Shown: positions 1-13,900 of the stretch, in pieces | Position numbering within the stretch: position 1 is the stretch's first letter | Layout of the letters: each line of letters opens with the position of its first letter | NCBI GenBank assembly: GCA_902728285.1 | Contig: CACVBU010001366.1 | Span: forward strand, 784,971 to 848,970 | From: Clytia hemisphaerica | Taxonomy: Eukaryota; Cnidaria; Hydrozoa; Leptothecata; Clytiidae | Direction: 5' to 3' | Length of the DNA stretch: 64,000 bases | Program-made: the position numbers and the translations under genes | Notes under the pieces: generated by a model | Seen by the model: only the letters and a program-made list of their open reading frames with translations | What the model was told of the DNA's origin: nothing | Databases searched by the model: none

Positions 1-754
1 ATATTAGGGTAAAATTTTTAACCGGGAAGATATTTCGGCTGAATTTTCCAGTAGGAAGAGTCTCCAGTGGGGCTGTGAGAGGGGGTAGAAGTCACGCGAG
101 AGTTAACGTGTTTGATCTTAGCCTTAACCATAGCCCCATATTCAGGCTGTAATTTTTTAGCCTAGACCTCACGTCAGCTCCTGGAATCTTATCTAAGTAG
201 TCCCTATAACATATCTCAGCCTTATCCCATGAGTATTGCGTATTCGATGCATCAAATCATATCCACTAAATTTGTAGGACGAGATTTAGGACCTGATTTT
301 TTTATTTTATGGTTTAAAATTACTGTAAATAAGTTAAAACAATATTGGAAATTTTCTCTATTCACATCATATTAATAATTCAAACAGATAACAACACCAA
401 AATTTGGATTCTATTAAAAAAATCATATTAATACTTTTCTTTCTCATTGATCCTCTTTTCCATATTTAAATGATGAATTTATCCAGTTATGAAATATAGA
501 TATTTTTTCAGATTGTTAGGAAAATTTGTAGGTTTTTACCCTTTACTATTTGGCTGAAATTTACATACCTCCTAGGTGTCCTAACCCTTCTTAAACCACC
601 AGAAAGATGATAAGGAAACTTCGCAGTACGATTCTTAGTAAACCAGATTTGAGAAAAGGAGTTATGAATACTCCATCTGAAAAGTCATTTTAGAAGATGA
701 TTAAAATAAACTTTTAAAATTTCAACATCTAGATCCCAAAAATTCGCCATATTC

Positions 755-905
755 ATGATTGCACCACTTGTTAGAATTTTCAAAATTTTCCACCCAATAT
801 GTCGCAATTAAACAATAGAAAACATGACGATTTGGGTGGAAAGTTTTGAAAATTATGGAAGCCTCTAGAGTGGTGCATATCATAAATTGCTTGATGACGT
901 CATCA
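755..905. repeat. Inverted-repeat MITE, TTCATGAT-GCACCA family, copy 1
   Basis: Ends read ATTCATGATTGCACCAC and, inverted, GTGGTGCATATCATAAAT. A second inner pair (CATGACGATTTGGGTGG / CCACCCAATATGTCG) makes it a hairpin. The interior differs from the copies at 16443-16598 and 27346-27510. Confidence 0.55.
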
Positions 906-1028
906 GCTGTTTCAGAACTTTTATATTTTCAGTAGATCAGAAAAATAGGCTTTAAAAAGAACTATCTAGAAATGTATCGTAGGATTTTGCTGCAATGGGG
1001 GTTTTCCACGTGAATTTTTCAGAATCAA

Positions 1029-1316
1029 GAAAATCTTCACAGAAACTTTGAAAGATATTCAAAGAAACTTTTAAAGATCTTTTACAGAAACTTTCAAAGA
1101 TCTTTAAAGATTCTGTAAAAGATCTTTAAAGATTCTTAGAAATTAAATCATATTCCGAATCTTATAAAGAATATAAAAGTTTCTTTAAAGATCTTTTTAA
1201 GATAAAGATCTTTAAAGAAACATGAAAGAATCTTAAAAAGATCTTTAAAGAATCTTTAGCTTTAATGATCTTTGAAGATCATTAAAGTTCTTGAAAGATC
1301 TTTGAAAGATTTTTGA
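1029..1316. repeat. Iterated AAAGATCTTT-word block
   Basis: About a dozen partly overlapping copies of AAAGATCTTT or GATCTTTAAAG in both orientations. The word is self-complementary, so the block can fold many ways. No clear terminal repeats were found. Confidence 0.6.
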
Positions 1317-2546
1317 CCAGGGAAAGGCCTATACCGCTACGCGCAGGCCCAAAAATGCCTACATTTCAAAGAATTTTGATACTTTCTGAAGTTTTGGCTA
1401 GTTGAATCCACGAAAGGAACATTTTGAGATTTTAGCACTTCCACTCCCCCCAAAAAGAAGAATATGGCATTTTTCACTTTTTAAGACAAAAAGATTCAAA
1501 ATATATTGATAATTTGGGGTATTTTATCACTTGGGTATTGGGTGTTTTTTCAGAATTAAAGTTCGGGCGAGAAATGCGATATCAGCACGTCCAATTTATT
1601 TCATTGAATATTTCGATTCTGAAGGGATTCAGTGGGTTCTGGACTATATATTAGCCTTATTGAAAACAATTTCGACCTTTTGAATCCTGAGATCCTAAGG
1701 TTCTAAGCCTCAAAATCCATATTAAAACTCAGAGTTAAAACTCTACGTTCCAGAGGGTTAAAATTCATTTGTGAAAAAATGTTAAAAGATTTTGTAGGGA
1801 ATTTTCCCCTTCTTATCAAAGACTAGCCGTCCCAGACGTCTTTTCACTACATTAAAGGAAGAAATTTTGGCATTTGGCGGACGAAGGACATTTTTGTCCA
1901 AAAAACGCCATTAAAAAATGAAAAAGTTTTAAAGCCTGAAATAGCACATATTTGGATGGAATAAATAGAGCAACTTAGATTTGGTGGGAATTTAATTTGC
2001 CGCCAAATTTTCTTCCCGCCAAAATTTCTTCCTTTAATGTATTCATATATATTCATATTCCTAACATATATTCAAATAGCCATTTCAGCCGTCGTGAAAG
2101 ACGGTGTTATCCTTGAAAGTTACGTGATGAGTGTGGAGTTGAAATTGTACATTTTTTTCATATTTGATTTAAAAATAATTTCGTTAGGAAAATTATCATT
2201 TAACTCCTACTGCGTATCGATTCAATTTACAAGATGACTGATAAAACGTGTTTGGAGTAATTCTGTTTTTTCTACATTTTGCAATTAATTTAGTGACGTC
2301 TTAATGATTTTCAACAAATGGATTCGACTTTTCGTAAAAAAAAAAAAACAGGCAAAAACTGCCACTTTTAAATGAAACAATAACCCCCAAATGAAAATCC
2401 CATGAAAGTTAAAATCGCTAGCGAAAATAAAAACGCTGCAAAAGAAAGCCCTTAGACACGTAAGGCTATTAATAGAAATATAGAACTTTATTGTACACCA
2501 GGGTAATCTCTTGCTTCCATCAGTAACGTAAATAAACCCTGAATTA

Positions 2547-2741
2547 CACCTTTTCGGCCGTAGTTGCGCGGTCAGGCGCGTGCCACTTTGTTATTTAATT
2601 TTCCCCCTAAACTCAATCCAATCCTTTTTTACAGCTTTTTCTATTGTCTATACGCGCGATAAAAAGACTGGGACGGTTTTAGGTAGTAAAACGGACAAAA
2701 AAATACCCGCGCAGAAATTGGCGGCTACGGTCGAAAAGGTG
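2547..2741. mobile_element. TA-inserted MITE, CACCTTTTCG family, copy 1
   Basis: Terminal inverted repeats CACCTTTTCGGCCGTAG and CTACGGTCGAAAAGGTG enclose about 195 bp that includes GACTGGGACGGTTTTAG. The left flank is TA; the right flank is diverged. Other copies lie at 19493-19689, 46250-46447 and 63103-63664. Confidence 0.75.
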
Positions 2742-3511
2742 CATACACGGGGACGAGGTTGAGTAGCAACTTCAATCACTGTTTTCAACTCCGCCCGAAC
2801 TCGTTCCCAGTCTCTTAGTTTGTTTTTTTATGATTTTGTTAGCGCACACAAGACCAAAATTTTCCATCAAGATAATAATATGACCTAGACTAAGAGGGTA
2901 ATGTGTGACTTCTGGACCCTTCTGTTGGTCAATTTAATCGGGATTTAACCCATATTTAAGCCTAATTTTTTTTCTCGAACAACCGATGGTCCTGTGCTTA
3001 TCGGTGCTAATCGAGATTTAATCAAAAATTAAGCTAAGCGGCCGCTAATCCACTTTTGAACAACCGGGCCCAAGGTATGGGAGGGGCTTGCCTAAGGAAA
3101 GGTAAGAAGTATTGACCTCAGAACGGAGTAATGTCATCTTTTCGTAATAAAAAAAAAAACAAAACAATATCGGTCAAAATATATTGAGAATTTTAGTTAA
3201 TTCCTCGTTTTTAGCATTTTAAAGTTCGGGCGAGAAAGTTGCTTTTATTTCATATATTATCTTATATTTCAATTTGGGTGCGGTTTATAGACTTCCAGGC
3301 CATACTCTAAGCCCTATTGGACCGTTGAACTTGAACTTTTGGATCCTCAGATCGTAAGGTCCTAAGTCTCAAGACTCAGAGTTAGAACTCTACCCTTCCA
3401 AACTAAGTTATAGCGCTTCCAAATCGATTGTGGCTATAAGATTTCGTGGGAATTTCCCTTCTTTCTCAAATATTATGGCCGGTATTGCTGACCCAAACAA
3501 ATAACATTGTA

Positions 3512-3569
3512 CACGCTTTTCATCATGGACATTCTTATAAAGTGTATTCTTATATAAAAAAAAAGCGTG
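3512..3569. mobile_element. Minimal 58-bp TA-MITE, CACGCTTTT...AAAAGCGTG
   Basis: Almost only the two termini remain around CATCATGGACATTCTTATAA. TA is present on both sides (3510-3511, 3570-3571). It is an internally deleted relative of the element at 54583-54844. Confidence 0.65.
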
Positions 3570-3712
3570 TACTGATAGCAAGATAACGTTCTTCAAATTT
3601 AAAAACTTCAGGTCTGTGTTTTGAACTTTGTTCTACTACACTCTTGGAGAGTACGACACTTAACGGCGCAGTCGGCTTTCAGGGGACTGGTAATGAAATT
3701 ACAAGGAAGATT

Positions 3713-3958
3713 TGTTCTGAAAGAGGGGCTAGATGTCATGCTTTAAGCTATTCCAAGATTATTTTTAGAATTATCACAGTTGTGAATATCACAAAAATAT
3801 TGTTGCTATTGTTTTTGAAAACCCGCGAAGCTTCTGATTGGTCAAGCGCTGAAATTCTATTGCAATGTCACGTGACCTAGATAGGATTTCCTACCTAACC
3901 ACGGCACATTTTTCAGCCAAAGCACTCCATCTAGCACTTCGGGCTTTAGAAATCTATG
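3713..3958. repeat. GGGCTAGATGTC palindromic repeat, copy 1
   Basis: Shares GAAGCTTCTGATTGGTCAA and GTAGGATTTCCTACC-like internal text and a terminal CTAGCACTTCGGGCTTTA with the copies at 9164-9405, 27683-27895 and 54991-55290. The left end is eroded. Confidence 0.6.
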
Positions 3959-3959
3959 G

Positions 3960-4930
3960 TTTTCCACCATATTTAATAAGTGCCCTCCTGGGTCAAAAAA
4001 ATAAAAAAACAACTGGCTTTCAAAAATATAATTTCTTAAATTGAATCCAAAACTTTCTATATACAGTGCTTAGAAAATATTACAAATTTTTTTAATTCTC
4101 ACTGTCTACTTGTTAATAAGTTAAGCAATGAAGTATAAGCCTGAAGGGCTAGAATCGAATCTCTTTGGTAGGATTTGAAGCCACTTAAATCGTACCAAAG
4201 TTGCGCGGCCTTGAGCGGCCCGTGTGGTTTTTATACAAATTCCGGATTAACAAATAAACCACTCATAACCAAAAATATACCACTCTGAAACAAACAAATT
4301 ACTAAGTCCAATCCGTCATAAAAAATACGACGTATATTCAAGGCTCCACTTTTTCTTGCCTGAGAAAGGTTAAAGATTCGATTCTAGCCCTTCGGGTTTA
4401 TATTTCATTGAAATGTTGCCCTTAGGCTTTTGCGTATCTTCTCTGCTAACGAGTGTACATAAACAAAAGTCATTTTATCAATTCCCATATGTACAGTATC
4501 AGGTATCTTTCCTAACCGATAACGGGAATACTCGAAAAATTGAATGATTCGTATGAGAGTCGTCGATACATTACATTTTGTTACAAACGTGTAACTGAAA
4601 ATTTATCAGACATGCAGTATTGTCGTGTTTTCTTTGTAACTGTGAAGGCGTTGTAGATTGACTATAGCATAAACAAATCTGAAGATATCAAGTGAAGTTT
4701 ATAACGTTTGCTTTTTGCTCCAAACCAAATACAATATCCACTGAAGAATCGAAAGCTATTCCATTATCAAATTTCAACATTATGGAGCAAAAAAGATATG
4801 TCTCAACCTTTCGCCGGCAATAGATATCGTTTGACATTTTAGGTCACTGCCACCCATCACCATACAAGTCTCCTCGATGCCACAAATTATCAATTTTTTT
4901 ACAACATAAAACACGTGTAGTTATCAGCGT
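3960..4930. other. Intergenic DNA downstream of the receptor gene
   Basis: AT-rich with no exon. 4140-4400 holds an inverted pair: GAAGGGCTAGAATCGAATCT near 4142 against AGATTCGATTCTAGCCCTTC at 4372-4391, probably another small hairpin element. Confidence 0.4.
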
Positions 4931-4938
4931 AAATGCCA

Positions 4939-7900
4939 CTAACCAACGACGCTACTTTCATCCTCCTGCACAAAAGCATCATTCTGAAAGCTTATATTAT
5001 TATTCAGATCATCAGTGTTCAGTTTAGATTCAGCATCAATATCACCAGAAGGTGTTGTCAAAGAATCAGTCCGATTCATATTGACATCCACCTTCTCAAA
5101 ACCACCTGTAGAATCGAAATCTCGGTCACGTATATAAGACATGGGTCCTAGAATAGGGGGTGGTGCTGGTGGAAGAAAGCCGTCTTCGGCTACATTTCTA
5201 GATGCTATAGAATTATCAGTCGTGTTTTGGTTCTTGAAGGCTGTAGTCGCAGTTGAGTTCTCCATATCACTTTCGATTATGGACGGGAACGATATAGTAC
5301 TTTCTTTGCGAGACGTTTTTCTTGATGGAGGGAAGGATGATAGAGTTGTGATAGACGTGTTACGACTACCTCTTCGGTACCCGAACAAGCTGATACGACG
5401 TCCTTGCGAGTATTCACTGTTTCGGAACTGAAAATGAAGTAACAGTTTTAGAATAGGTTATACACAAGCTTGGGTCTTAATGGAAATAAGAAACATTTAC
5501 ATAGGAAGTCGGAAATTCATTTTCATAAGAAATAGGGTGTTGCCCGCAAAGCCTTAAAATGTTCTTAACTTGTTCTTAATATTGTGGCCAAAGAAGACTT
5601 ATATTTTTATATATTATTGTTCCTATAAATATTATCTAAAATTCTAATGTATATAAGGTAAACCCGATAATCTGTGGTTAAAACTTGTAATAAATACAAT
5701 GCGATATTTTTACCTCAGCATCTGACTGCCAATGTCTAAAACGTTTCTTGATTGAGTCCGTCACTTCTCGACTCAAGAATACATGAAAAATAGCAATCAA
5801 AGAACCCTATAACATACAAAACAAATGGACTTGTTAAGCTCTTCGAATATTAATGGACTGAATAGGTCCATTCAAAGAGCCGTCATCAGCTTATTTCCCG
5901 GGGGTGAGGCACTCAAGGTAAATGACCTACCATACGTGTGGCCCTTAAGGGTATCTTTCCCAAGCTTCCTAAAGTGCACTGTAAGGGTAGAAATCCGCAA
6001 AGATGAGAAAAATTGCACAGGGTGTAAAATTTCAATTTAGTATATTAAAGAACATTCTAACAACTTATCAAATTCCAAGGGCCGAAATCTACTGGGTCTC
6101 GTGATGAAGAAGAAAAGGAAAGTTTGTTACCTGGATGGGTAAAACCAGAATAATGAAATAATCGAATTCAATGCATCCGGAAGGTCCGTAAATTGTGAAG
6201 AGATAGCCACCACCAAGTAACACTAAAATAACTAAAAAACTGCGCGCCGATTTCCTAGAGAAGAAAATGGTAGTGAAATAATGATTTCTGTATGGCATAA
6301 ACTATGGGACATTAGATTAGATTAGTTCTTTACTGGGGTTGATATTTTGAATAATTTCTTTAATTGGGAAGGAGTCCCAGTGGGGCTGTGAGAAGAGCTC
6401 AATCATCACAGTAATACCCAGTCTTCAATCCGATTTTATAGATTTTTCGCCTTTGTTTAGCCCCTTGACTTATCTCTTTTTTGTTTCTTTCGTTTTTCAC
6501 ACAGGTCTCTCATTGATAATAGTATTTATTATACTTGTATATATTGTATATTTACTGACGCAGACTAACCTGTATAAATAAATATAAATAATAATAATTG
6601 TCCTGTCTGAACAAGATTGAAGATTCAATGCTTCAACCCCGCGGCAACTTACACAGAAACACTAACCTTGAATTGACATATTCCTTGGTTGGATTAATGC
6701 GAAGTTTGGACCAAATAATCCACATTAAGTATGTCATCATGAACACATTCAACTGGAAACGCAAAAAAGTCAAATAGGTAAACAATTTCTCGAAGAAAAC
6801 AATCGATTAGTTTATAGGACTTCAATGGCTAAATCTTGAGATATTTTATTTGAGTTTAAAATTCTGCTGATTCAGGGGTTTTCAGCGATTTTGGCCCTTT
6901 TATGCTGAATCAGCAAAATTTCAAACTTAAATACTACTCTTCAGGATCAAGCAAGACTGGGGCAAGACTGCCCTCGGACTAAAACCTTGAGAGTGAAATC
7001 AACTATAACTCGTTTTCTTTGCTTACTATTTAAGATGAATTCCAGAAAAATAATCATGCATGGGGCTACATGGGGTGTTTACAGTAAAAAAACTTACGGC
7101 CAGTAGAAATATTGCTGGACCTGTAACGATGAAATTATATTCGTGAGTGGAATGGTATGACCAACAGCTAAAAGAAAGAATGATAGTCAGGAAAATGTAT
7201 AGCTTGAACTTAATTGGACTTAATTGTGTAGAATAGGTACCTTTTTTATAAGAACCAGTAAATTTTTGATGAGGCTTACTCGGCTGTTTTTTTCCCTTTG
7301 ACACTTTGATCTTAAAATTGTTTTTGTTATTATTTCTAGGGCAAAACTGAGAATTTAAGGTTCAAAACCTTATATTTATTAATTTGAACCTTTTAATTTG
7401 TTTGAAATTCAACAAGTTCAGGCTAACCATCATTTTTATATCATACTTATTTCTTTTAGTCTTATTATTCTTATAATAGAAAGGAAGCACCTCCACACTA
7501 AAAGGAGATACCCCGTGGGTAAACTTGGGCAAAAGTAGGTGCTGGTATTCTTTATAAAAAGAAGATTGTACCCTCACTGGTACCTCAAGACAACGTCTAT
7601 TATTTAAACTAGATGGATTTTAGATGGACGTTGAAGCAACGTTGTGTTAAATTAATATTTACTGTAACAAAATATGAAATGTGGAGATACCCGAGGGTGA
7701 AATTGGGCAAAAATAGGTGCTGGCATGTGCAGCCCAAGGGTCGGATTTTCAACTTTCCCAAGTCTCTCTAAGGGTCGCAAAGTACAGTAAAAATCAAAAG
7801 GGTCTCTCTAAAGGATCTCAATTTTTAAAGTGTTTCTTTAAAGGTTGAAATCTTCGACATTTATGGAAGAAATTTTTAAATCGGAAGCAAAATTGCCCAA

Positions 7901-10900
7901 AAAGTCTCTTTAATAAAAAGGGTCGCTTTTTTGGCAAATTTGAGAGAAAGTTTTTCAAAAAGTCTCTCTAAGGGTCACTTTCTTGGCAAAAGGGTAGGAT
8001 TTGAGGGGTCTGGGCCGCACATACCCGTCATCCCTCAACCCTAGCCCCCCCCCTGGAGAGATACAAATCGTATCTGGCGCTCTAGCACAAAATAAATAGA
8101 ATACCTTAGAAATTGATCAATTGGTGGATTATGCCAATTGAAGGGCAAGTATAAACCAAACACAACGAAATATGGAAATCCTAAAAAATGAAAGTCAAAA
8201 CAATGTTGTATGCACAAGAGATACTTTATTCTGAGATAGTGTGTATGTCTAGTTGGGAGGGGGGACAGTAATTAGGGTCCCGAAATTGCATACCCTTACA
8301 TTGCAAAGAAAATTTACCCACGTTTGAGTAAAATTATGACGAAAAATTGACCTTCACAGTGCATTCTCTTGAAAACATTTGTCCATTTTAAGGATTTAAA
8401 TTTTTCTCCATTTTCTTAAACCCTGCTCACTTTTCACTCTACAGTGTGTACTTTCTCTCATTGCAACCTGTACACTGCACTTTGAAAAGCTTGAAACGCA
8501 CACTTAAGAGCAGCACCTACGGTGTATCGCTTTCCTTAGTGCACCCCCCTCGAAGTTGAGCCACCCTTGTGTATGCCTTTAAATTGGTAGCTGGTTACCG
8601 TGAGTTTCCAGTCTAAAGATTGTGACTTCTTACGCAAACTTCTTATAATGGACGTATGGCACTTCAAACTCCTCTCAAGTCCCTTGGTTTACTATTCTTA
8701 TTATTCTTATAGCGTTCACAAAAGGTGGTATCAACGACCTAATACTTTTAAATTTTCTCGTTTTTCGAATATAAAAATCCGGGGTGGTCAGTAAAAAGAG
8801 GTTGTAAATCTAGGGTGGTAAGTAAAACGAGAAAATTGAAAAAATCAAATCAGGGAGTCATCTTTTCCAAATAGGACATCCTCAAAATAATTTTTTTCTG
8901 GAATAGCTCAATATTAGTGGTTACTTACCCCACCCAGCGGCAATATACAACCAGATGTAAGACTTGTGAACTGTAAAGACGTTGAAGATTTGCCGGAATT
9001 GATAGAACAGCTCATTAAACATCCAAGTAATTTGTGACAAGAAGAAATAATAATGCACGACGTGTACCATACTACAGTCCACGTTATCTTCCTATTGATA
9101 AAAATAAAGAAATTTGTTGGTTAAAACAAAGTTTTTTTGCCTCAGATAAAAGTGAGAAAAAGTCATAGATTTATATAAAGCCCGAAGGGCTAGATGTCGT
9201 GCTTTAAGCCACCGCAGGCAAAAAAAATTCAATATCGGAAAAAATATTGTTGCTATTGTTTTCGAAAACCAGCGAAGCTTCTGATTGGTCAAACGCTGAA
9301 ATTCTGATGTAATGCCACTTGACCTAGGTAGGATTTCCTAGCTAACTACGGCACATTTTTCAGCAAATGTACGACATCTAGCCTTTCGGGCTTTATAAAT
9401 CTATGAGTAAAGTACGTATATTCATCTGGTAGTTATCGGCGGAGCTGGGAGTAAGGCATTCTGTCCCCTTTTCTATTTGCGCTAGACATGAAAGGTTTAA
9501 TGGCTAGGGTGGAGTACCACACCTACTCTTAGCTCCCAGTAACTTACTGTATAGATCGGAATACCCAATCCAAGCTACTTATTCGCTGATTGGACTGTGA
9601 CCGGGGCAATCGCGCAAGACCGCTCTTGGATTGCAAGACAAATACTCTTTCGAATGAGCTACCCGGTCTCTCATACATTTAGATGGAAATGGGATTCAAA
9701 CAACACATTAGGCAAGATCTTTCGAAAGTTTTAGAATTTTGTTGAATTTGAAGACGAAATTATGGATTCAGGCAAAGACCTCAAATTATATGACTTCAGA
9801 GTGATTTTGTGTTTTTTCTGACATATTTATAAACATATAAAATGTATTATCATACCTGAATGCTTCGGTTCAGCATAGCCGTGAAAAAATTAGCATTGGT
9901 GTTACTGGAATAATTGAACAGCATGTAAAGTATAATGATATCATTGAAAGCAAAAGCAAGTAATAAATGTCGATGTAGCATCACTCTTTCATTCTTCATA
10001 GGACTAGAAATAAAAAAGAAAGTGAAAATGAAAACCTAAGAACGACAATTTTAAAGCATATTTTTAGCTGTAAATTGTCAATTATTCCCCAGTAAGTCTC
10101 AATAGATTCACAAAAAAAAAGCGATTTTATATATTCTATTCTTAGCTTTTTTGGGAAAATCATCCTAAAATATTCTTACAGCATTCTTAAGTTAGGATCC
10201 TAATTCAGACTAGATTAAACATTTAGTACATACGTCTCAAGCATAAAATGGCTTTTTTGTGAAAGGAGTGATCCTTCCTTGGGGGTAATTGACAATTTAT
10301 AATTAAAAATGCTCTAAAAATGGCATTCTTAGCTTGAGTAGGAAAATTCCATGATGGTGATAGTCTTAGCATTATTCTTAATTTTTTGGCCATTTTCATC
10401 ATGGACATTCTTATAAAGTATATTCTTATAAAAAAAGCGTGTAGCGTCACAGACCCGCTGGGAGTCCCACTGGAAACTTTGGTCAAACTCTTGTTCCCGG
10501 TGAAAAGTCCACTGGGAAATTGAATTTGATTTCATCCTCTTTTGAAACTCAATAGAAAAATCGTAGTTTTGTATGCTTGGAACGATAGAATTTCTATCGC
10601 GTTTGGCATTTTAATAGAAATGTTCACTCCACTTGTGAGAAAATGCTCCAGCGGGGCTGTGAGACAGGGGTGCGATAGTCAACTTGTCCGCGATGACATC
10701 TATAGTAGAGTCTCTTTAACTCGAACCTCCTTAACTCGAATGAGTTTTCTCATCCGTTGAGTTAACAATGCCTTATAAGCTTTACTCCATCATAACTTGA
10801 AATTTTCTTAACTCGAACAAATTTGTGTTCCCTGCCGTGGGTGTTTGAGTTATGGAGACTTAGCTGAACTTACATTAGAACCAGCAGAGCGATGAAAGCA

Positions 10901-13900
10901 GCCACACAAATGAATAAATCCAAGAAACGAAACGTCTTGTGAATTTTGTCGATTGCGTCTTGATGCCACCTAACATCTTCATTGTATTCAAATAACTAAA
11001 AAGAAAAAGGGTAAAGGAAGAGGATTTCATATACACCTGACTTCAAAAGCCGAAGTTGTAGTTGTGTGAATAAAAGAGAAAACTACAATCATGGACAAAA
11101 CATTTGAGACATTTAAACACCGTGCAAATGATTTTTAAACGCGTTAAACTACAGTTGGAAAGTAGAGAGTTTTAACATGAGACTTAAGCTTTTAGGTTCT
11201 CAGGATTTAAAAGCTCAAATTTGCTCAAATAAAGCTTGAAATATAGCCTAGAAGCCACTGAACCCCTCCAAATTCGAAATATTCAAAGAAAGAAAGTGGA
11301 AGTGCTCAAAAAGGAATTCTCGCCCGAATTTTAAATTCTGAAATACATTAAAACACACTAAAATCTCAATATTTTTCGACCATGATTATAGGTATTTTGA
11401 ATTTAGTTTATCAGCTCCGAAGTTTTAGGTTGTTTTTCACATTGAATTGGCACGGATGTGGAGTCATGAATTTTCTTCTAATAAATAGTAGAAAATGTTT
11501 TTAAAATGGTATACGTTGCCCACATCCTGCTAAGATTTTATCCGCTCGAACTCTCGGTTTTCGGGTATTCCGGCTCTAACTCATGCCTACATTTTCAGTG
11601 TGTTTAAAAGCACAGCCGACGAGCACGCAATTGAGGGAAATCGCAACAAATGGGTCAAGAAAATTACGAACGAAATTTCAAATAGGTCAAAATAAAACAG
11701 TTGACGCTCTATAATTCGATCTTCAAGGGGAATCAGATTTTAATCAAATAAGAGAGCTTATCGGATATTAGAGCGTGGTTTATGAGAGTTTCTTGTTGAC
11801 GGGGACTTTAAATTTCATCGAATAAAGGAGCCTATCGAATAGAAGAATCTCGAATTAGAGAGCGTCAACTGTATTTAAAATGAATTTAAAAACACACTCA
11901 CCCTTTTTGAAGACAGACCAAATTCTGACATGAACAATAATTGGTTCTCCTTAATGACGTCATCAGAGCCTTCAGGTCGTTTACATTTATCATTCATATC
12001 CGATAGATCATATTTCAATTGTACGTTCTTAATATCAACCACACACTGCGATTCAAATTTCTCTCCTAAAAGTTGATTAGTGGATCTTTCAGTAAGTAGT
12101 CATCTCGTCCCTGTGTATTCCAGGCTTTACTTACATTACTGATTGACACCAGAGAATACCCTAGCGCCATCAGGAAACAACAAGAAACTAATAACGCACA
12201 AAGAACGAGGTTGGTCGTCATTATGAAAGGGAGCCCAGCTGGCACACAACGTCGTTTTAACGTTCATCTAACATGATAGGGACGTTGTGAACATCAAATG
12301 AACGCTGAAGCAACATTGTGTGCCAGCTGGGAGCATTCGTAGACCAGCGTCCGAGATTCAAAAAAGGCCTTTAAAATGGTTTTCGTAGGGCACCCCTTAG
12401 ATCAGGGCAAAATTTTGATATTATGCTCCTAATAGGTTGTAGAATTGACAAAACAAATTTGCCCTTCGAATCTCCTGCAGTTTTCGAGTGAATCGATTTT
12501 TAGTTAATCGATAGAGCTTATCAAGGGTCCCCCCTTTACTAACGGTTTTTTTGAAGTCTGAAAATCAAATATCTGAGACTACCAACGGATTCAGTGTGAA
12601 AAGTAGATAAAGAAAATGAGGTTATTTGTTAAGTTTCGACCACCTGGTGCCGAGAAATGGCATTTTTAAGGCCAAAAAACGACGTTTTTGGCGTTTTCCG
12701 ATGACGTCAGCATTTTCCTATGAGCATTTTCAGAAAAAATCATTCCCACAGCTGGATAGCCCTGAATTAGTAGTATCCAAAAATGGTATGGTTTGTCAAC
12801 TTTCAATGTATAGATCTCGAGATAATTCATTTTTAAGGTGGATAAATATGCTGAAAAACTGCTGACTCAGCAAAAAATATCGATAATTTTCAATATTTAA
12901 ACTAAAATATCTCGAGATCTAGACATCGAAAGTTAACAAACCATACCATTTTTGGATACTACTAATTCAGGGCTATCCAGTTGTGGGAATGATTTTTTCT
13001 GAAAATGCTCATAGGAAAATGCTGACGTCATCGGAAAACGCCAAAAACGTCGATTTTTCGCCTTAAAAATGCCATTTCTCGGCACCAGGTGGTCGAAACT
13101 CAACAAATAACCCCATTTTCTTTATCTACTTTTCACGCTGAATCCGTTGGTATTCTCAGATATTTGATTTTCAGACTTCGAAAAAACCGTTAGTAAAGGG
13201 GGGACCCTTGATAAGTTCTATCGATTAACTAAAAATCGATTCACTCGAAAACTGCAGGAAATTCGAAGGGCAATTTTTTTTGTCAATTCTACACCCTATT
13301 AGGAGCATAAAATTAAAAATTTGCCCTGATCTAAGGGGTGCCCTACGAAGTGACACAATCCACTGCCTCGGCCGCTGGTCTATCGGTTTCGGTAAGCAAT
13401 CGACTCTTTAAATTCGAATGTTTTCTACCATAATGACAGCAGATATTTGCTAAGTTAAATAACTTTCTTATAAGATCCTTAAGATCATATTAAAGTATGC
13501 ACAAAACAAACACTCAGTTATCAAGAAGAATCTTTCCATAATGGAGGAAATAATATGACTTGATCAAACTTGAGAGATCTCTATTGACCACTTCTCACTT
13601 AGTTTGGTTTGTTTTTGTGATCTCGCTAAGTCTCACTTTTATTTTGATTTTCAGCTTGAAAACAAAGGTAAGAGACAAAAATTGGGGGCAAGATTGAGAA
13701 GATTTGTCTCCATTATTCTGTTTTTCAATGCAAATTCGCTAGACTAAACAAGACAAACCAAAACATAATGACATCACAATTAATTGGTCCATTGATACAG
13801 CACTTACCTGGATTTAAGAATCCCGGTCGGGTGCAATTAAGTGTTCTTTTTTGATCGATATGAGACCTTGGTATACACTGCCATGATACACGATCAATGA

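Larger units (their letters stand above)
1..2544. other. Gene-free repeat-rich stretch
   Basis: No supportable exon. It contains a MITE at about 755-905 and an iterated GATCTTT block at 1029-1316. At 1848-2038 an inverted pair of about 20 nt ending in ATTAAAGGAAGAAATTTTGG flanks an AT-rich hairpin-like unit. Confidence 0.5.

Noticed and set aside
12626..12865. 79-codon plus-strand frame
   Set aside because: Lies within the arm of the 1-kb foldback; a non-coding repeat.
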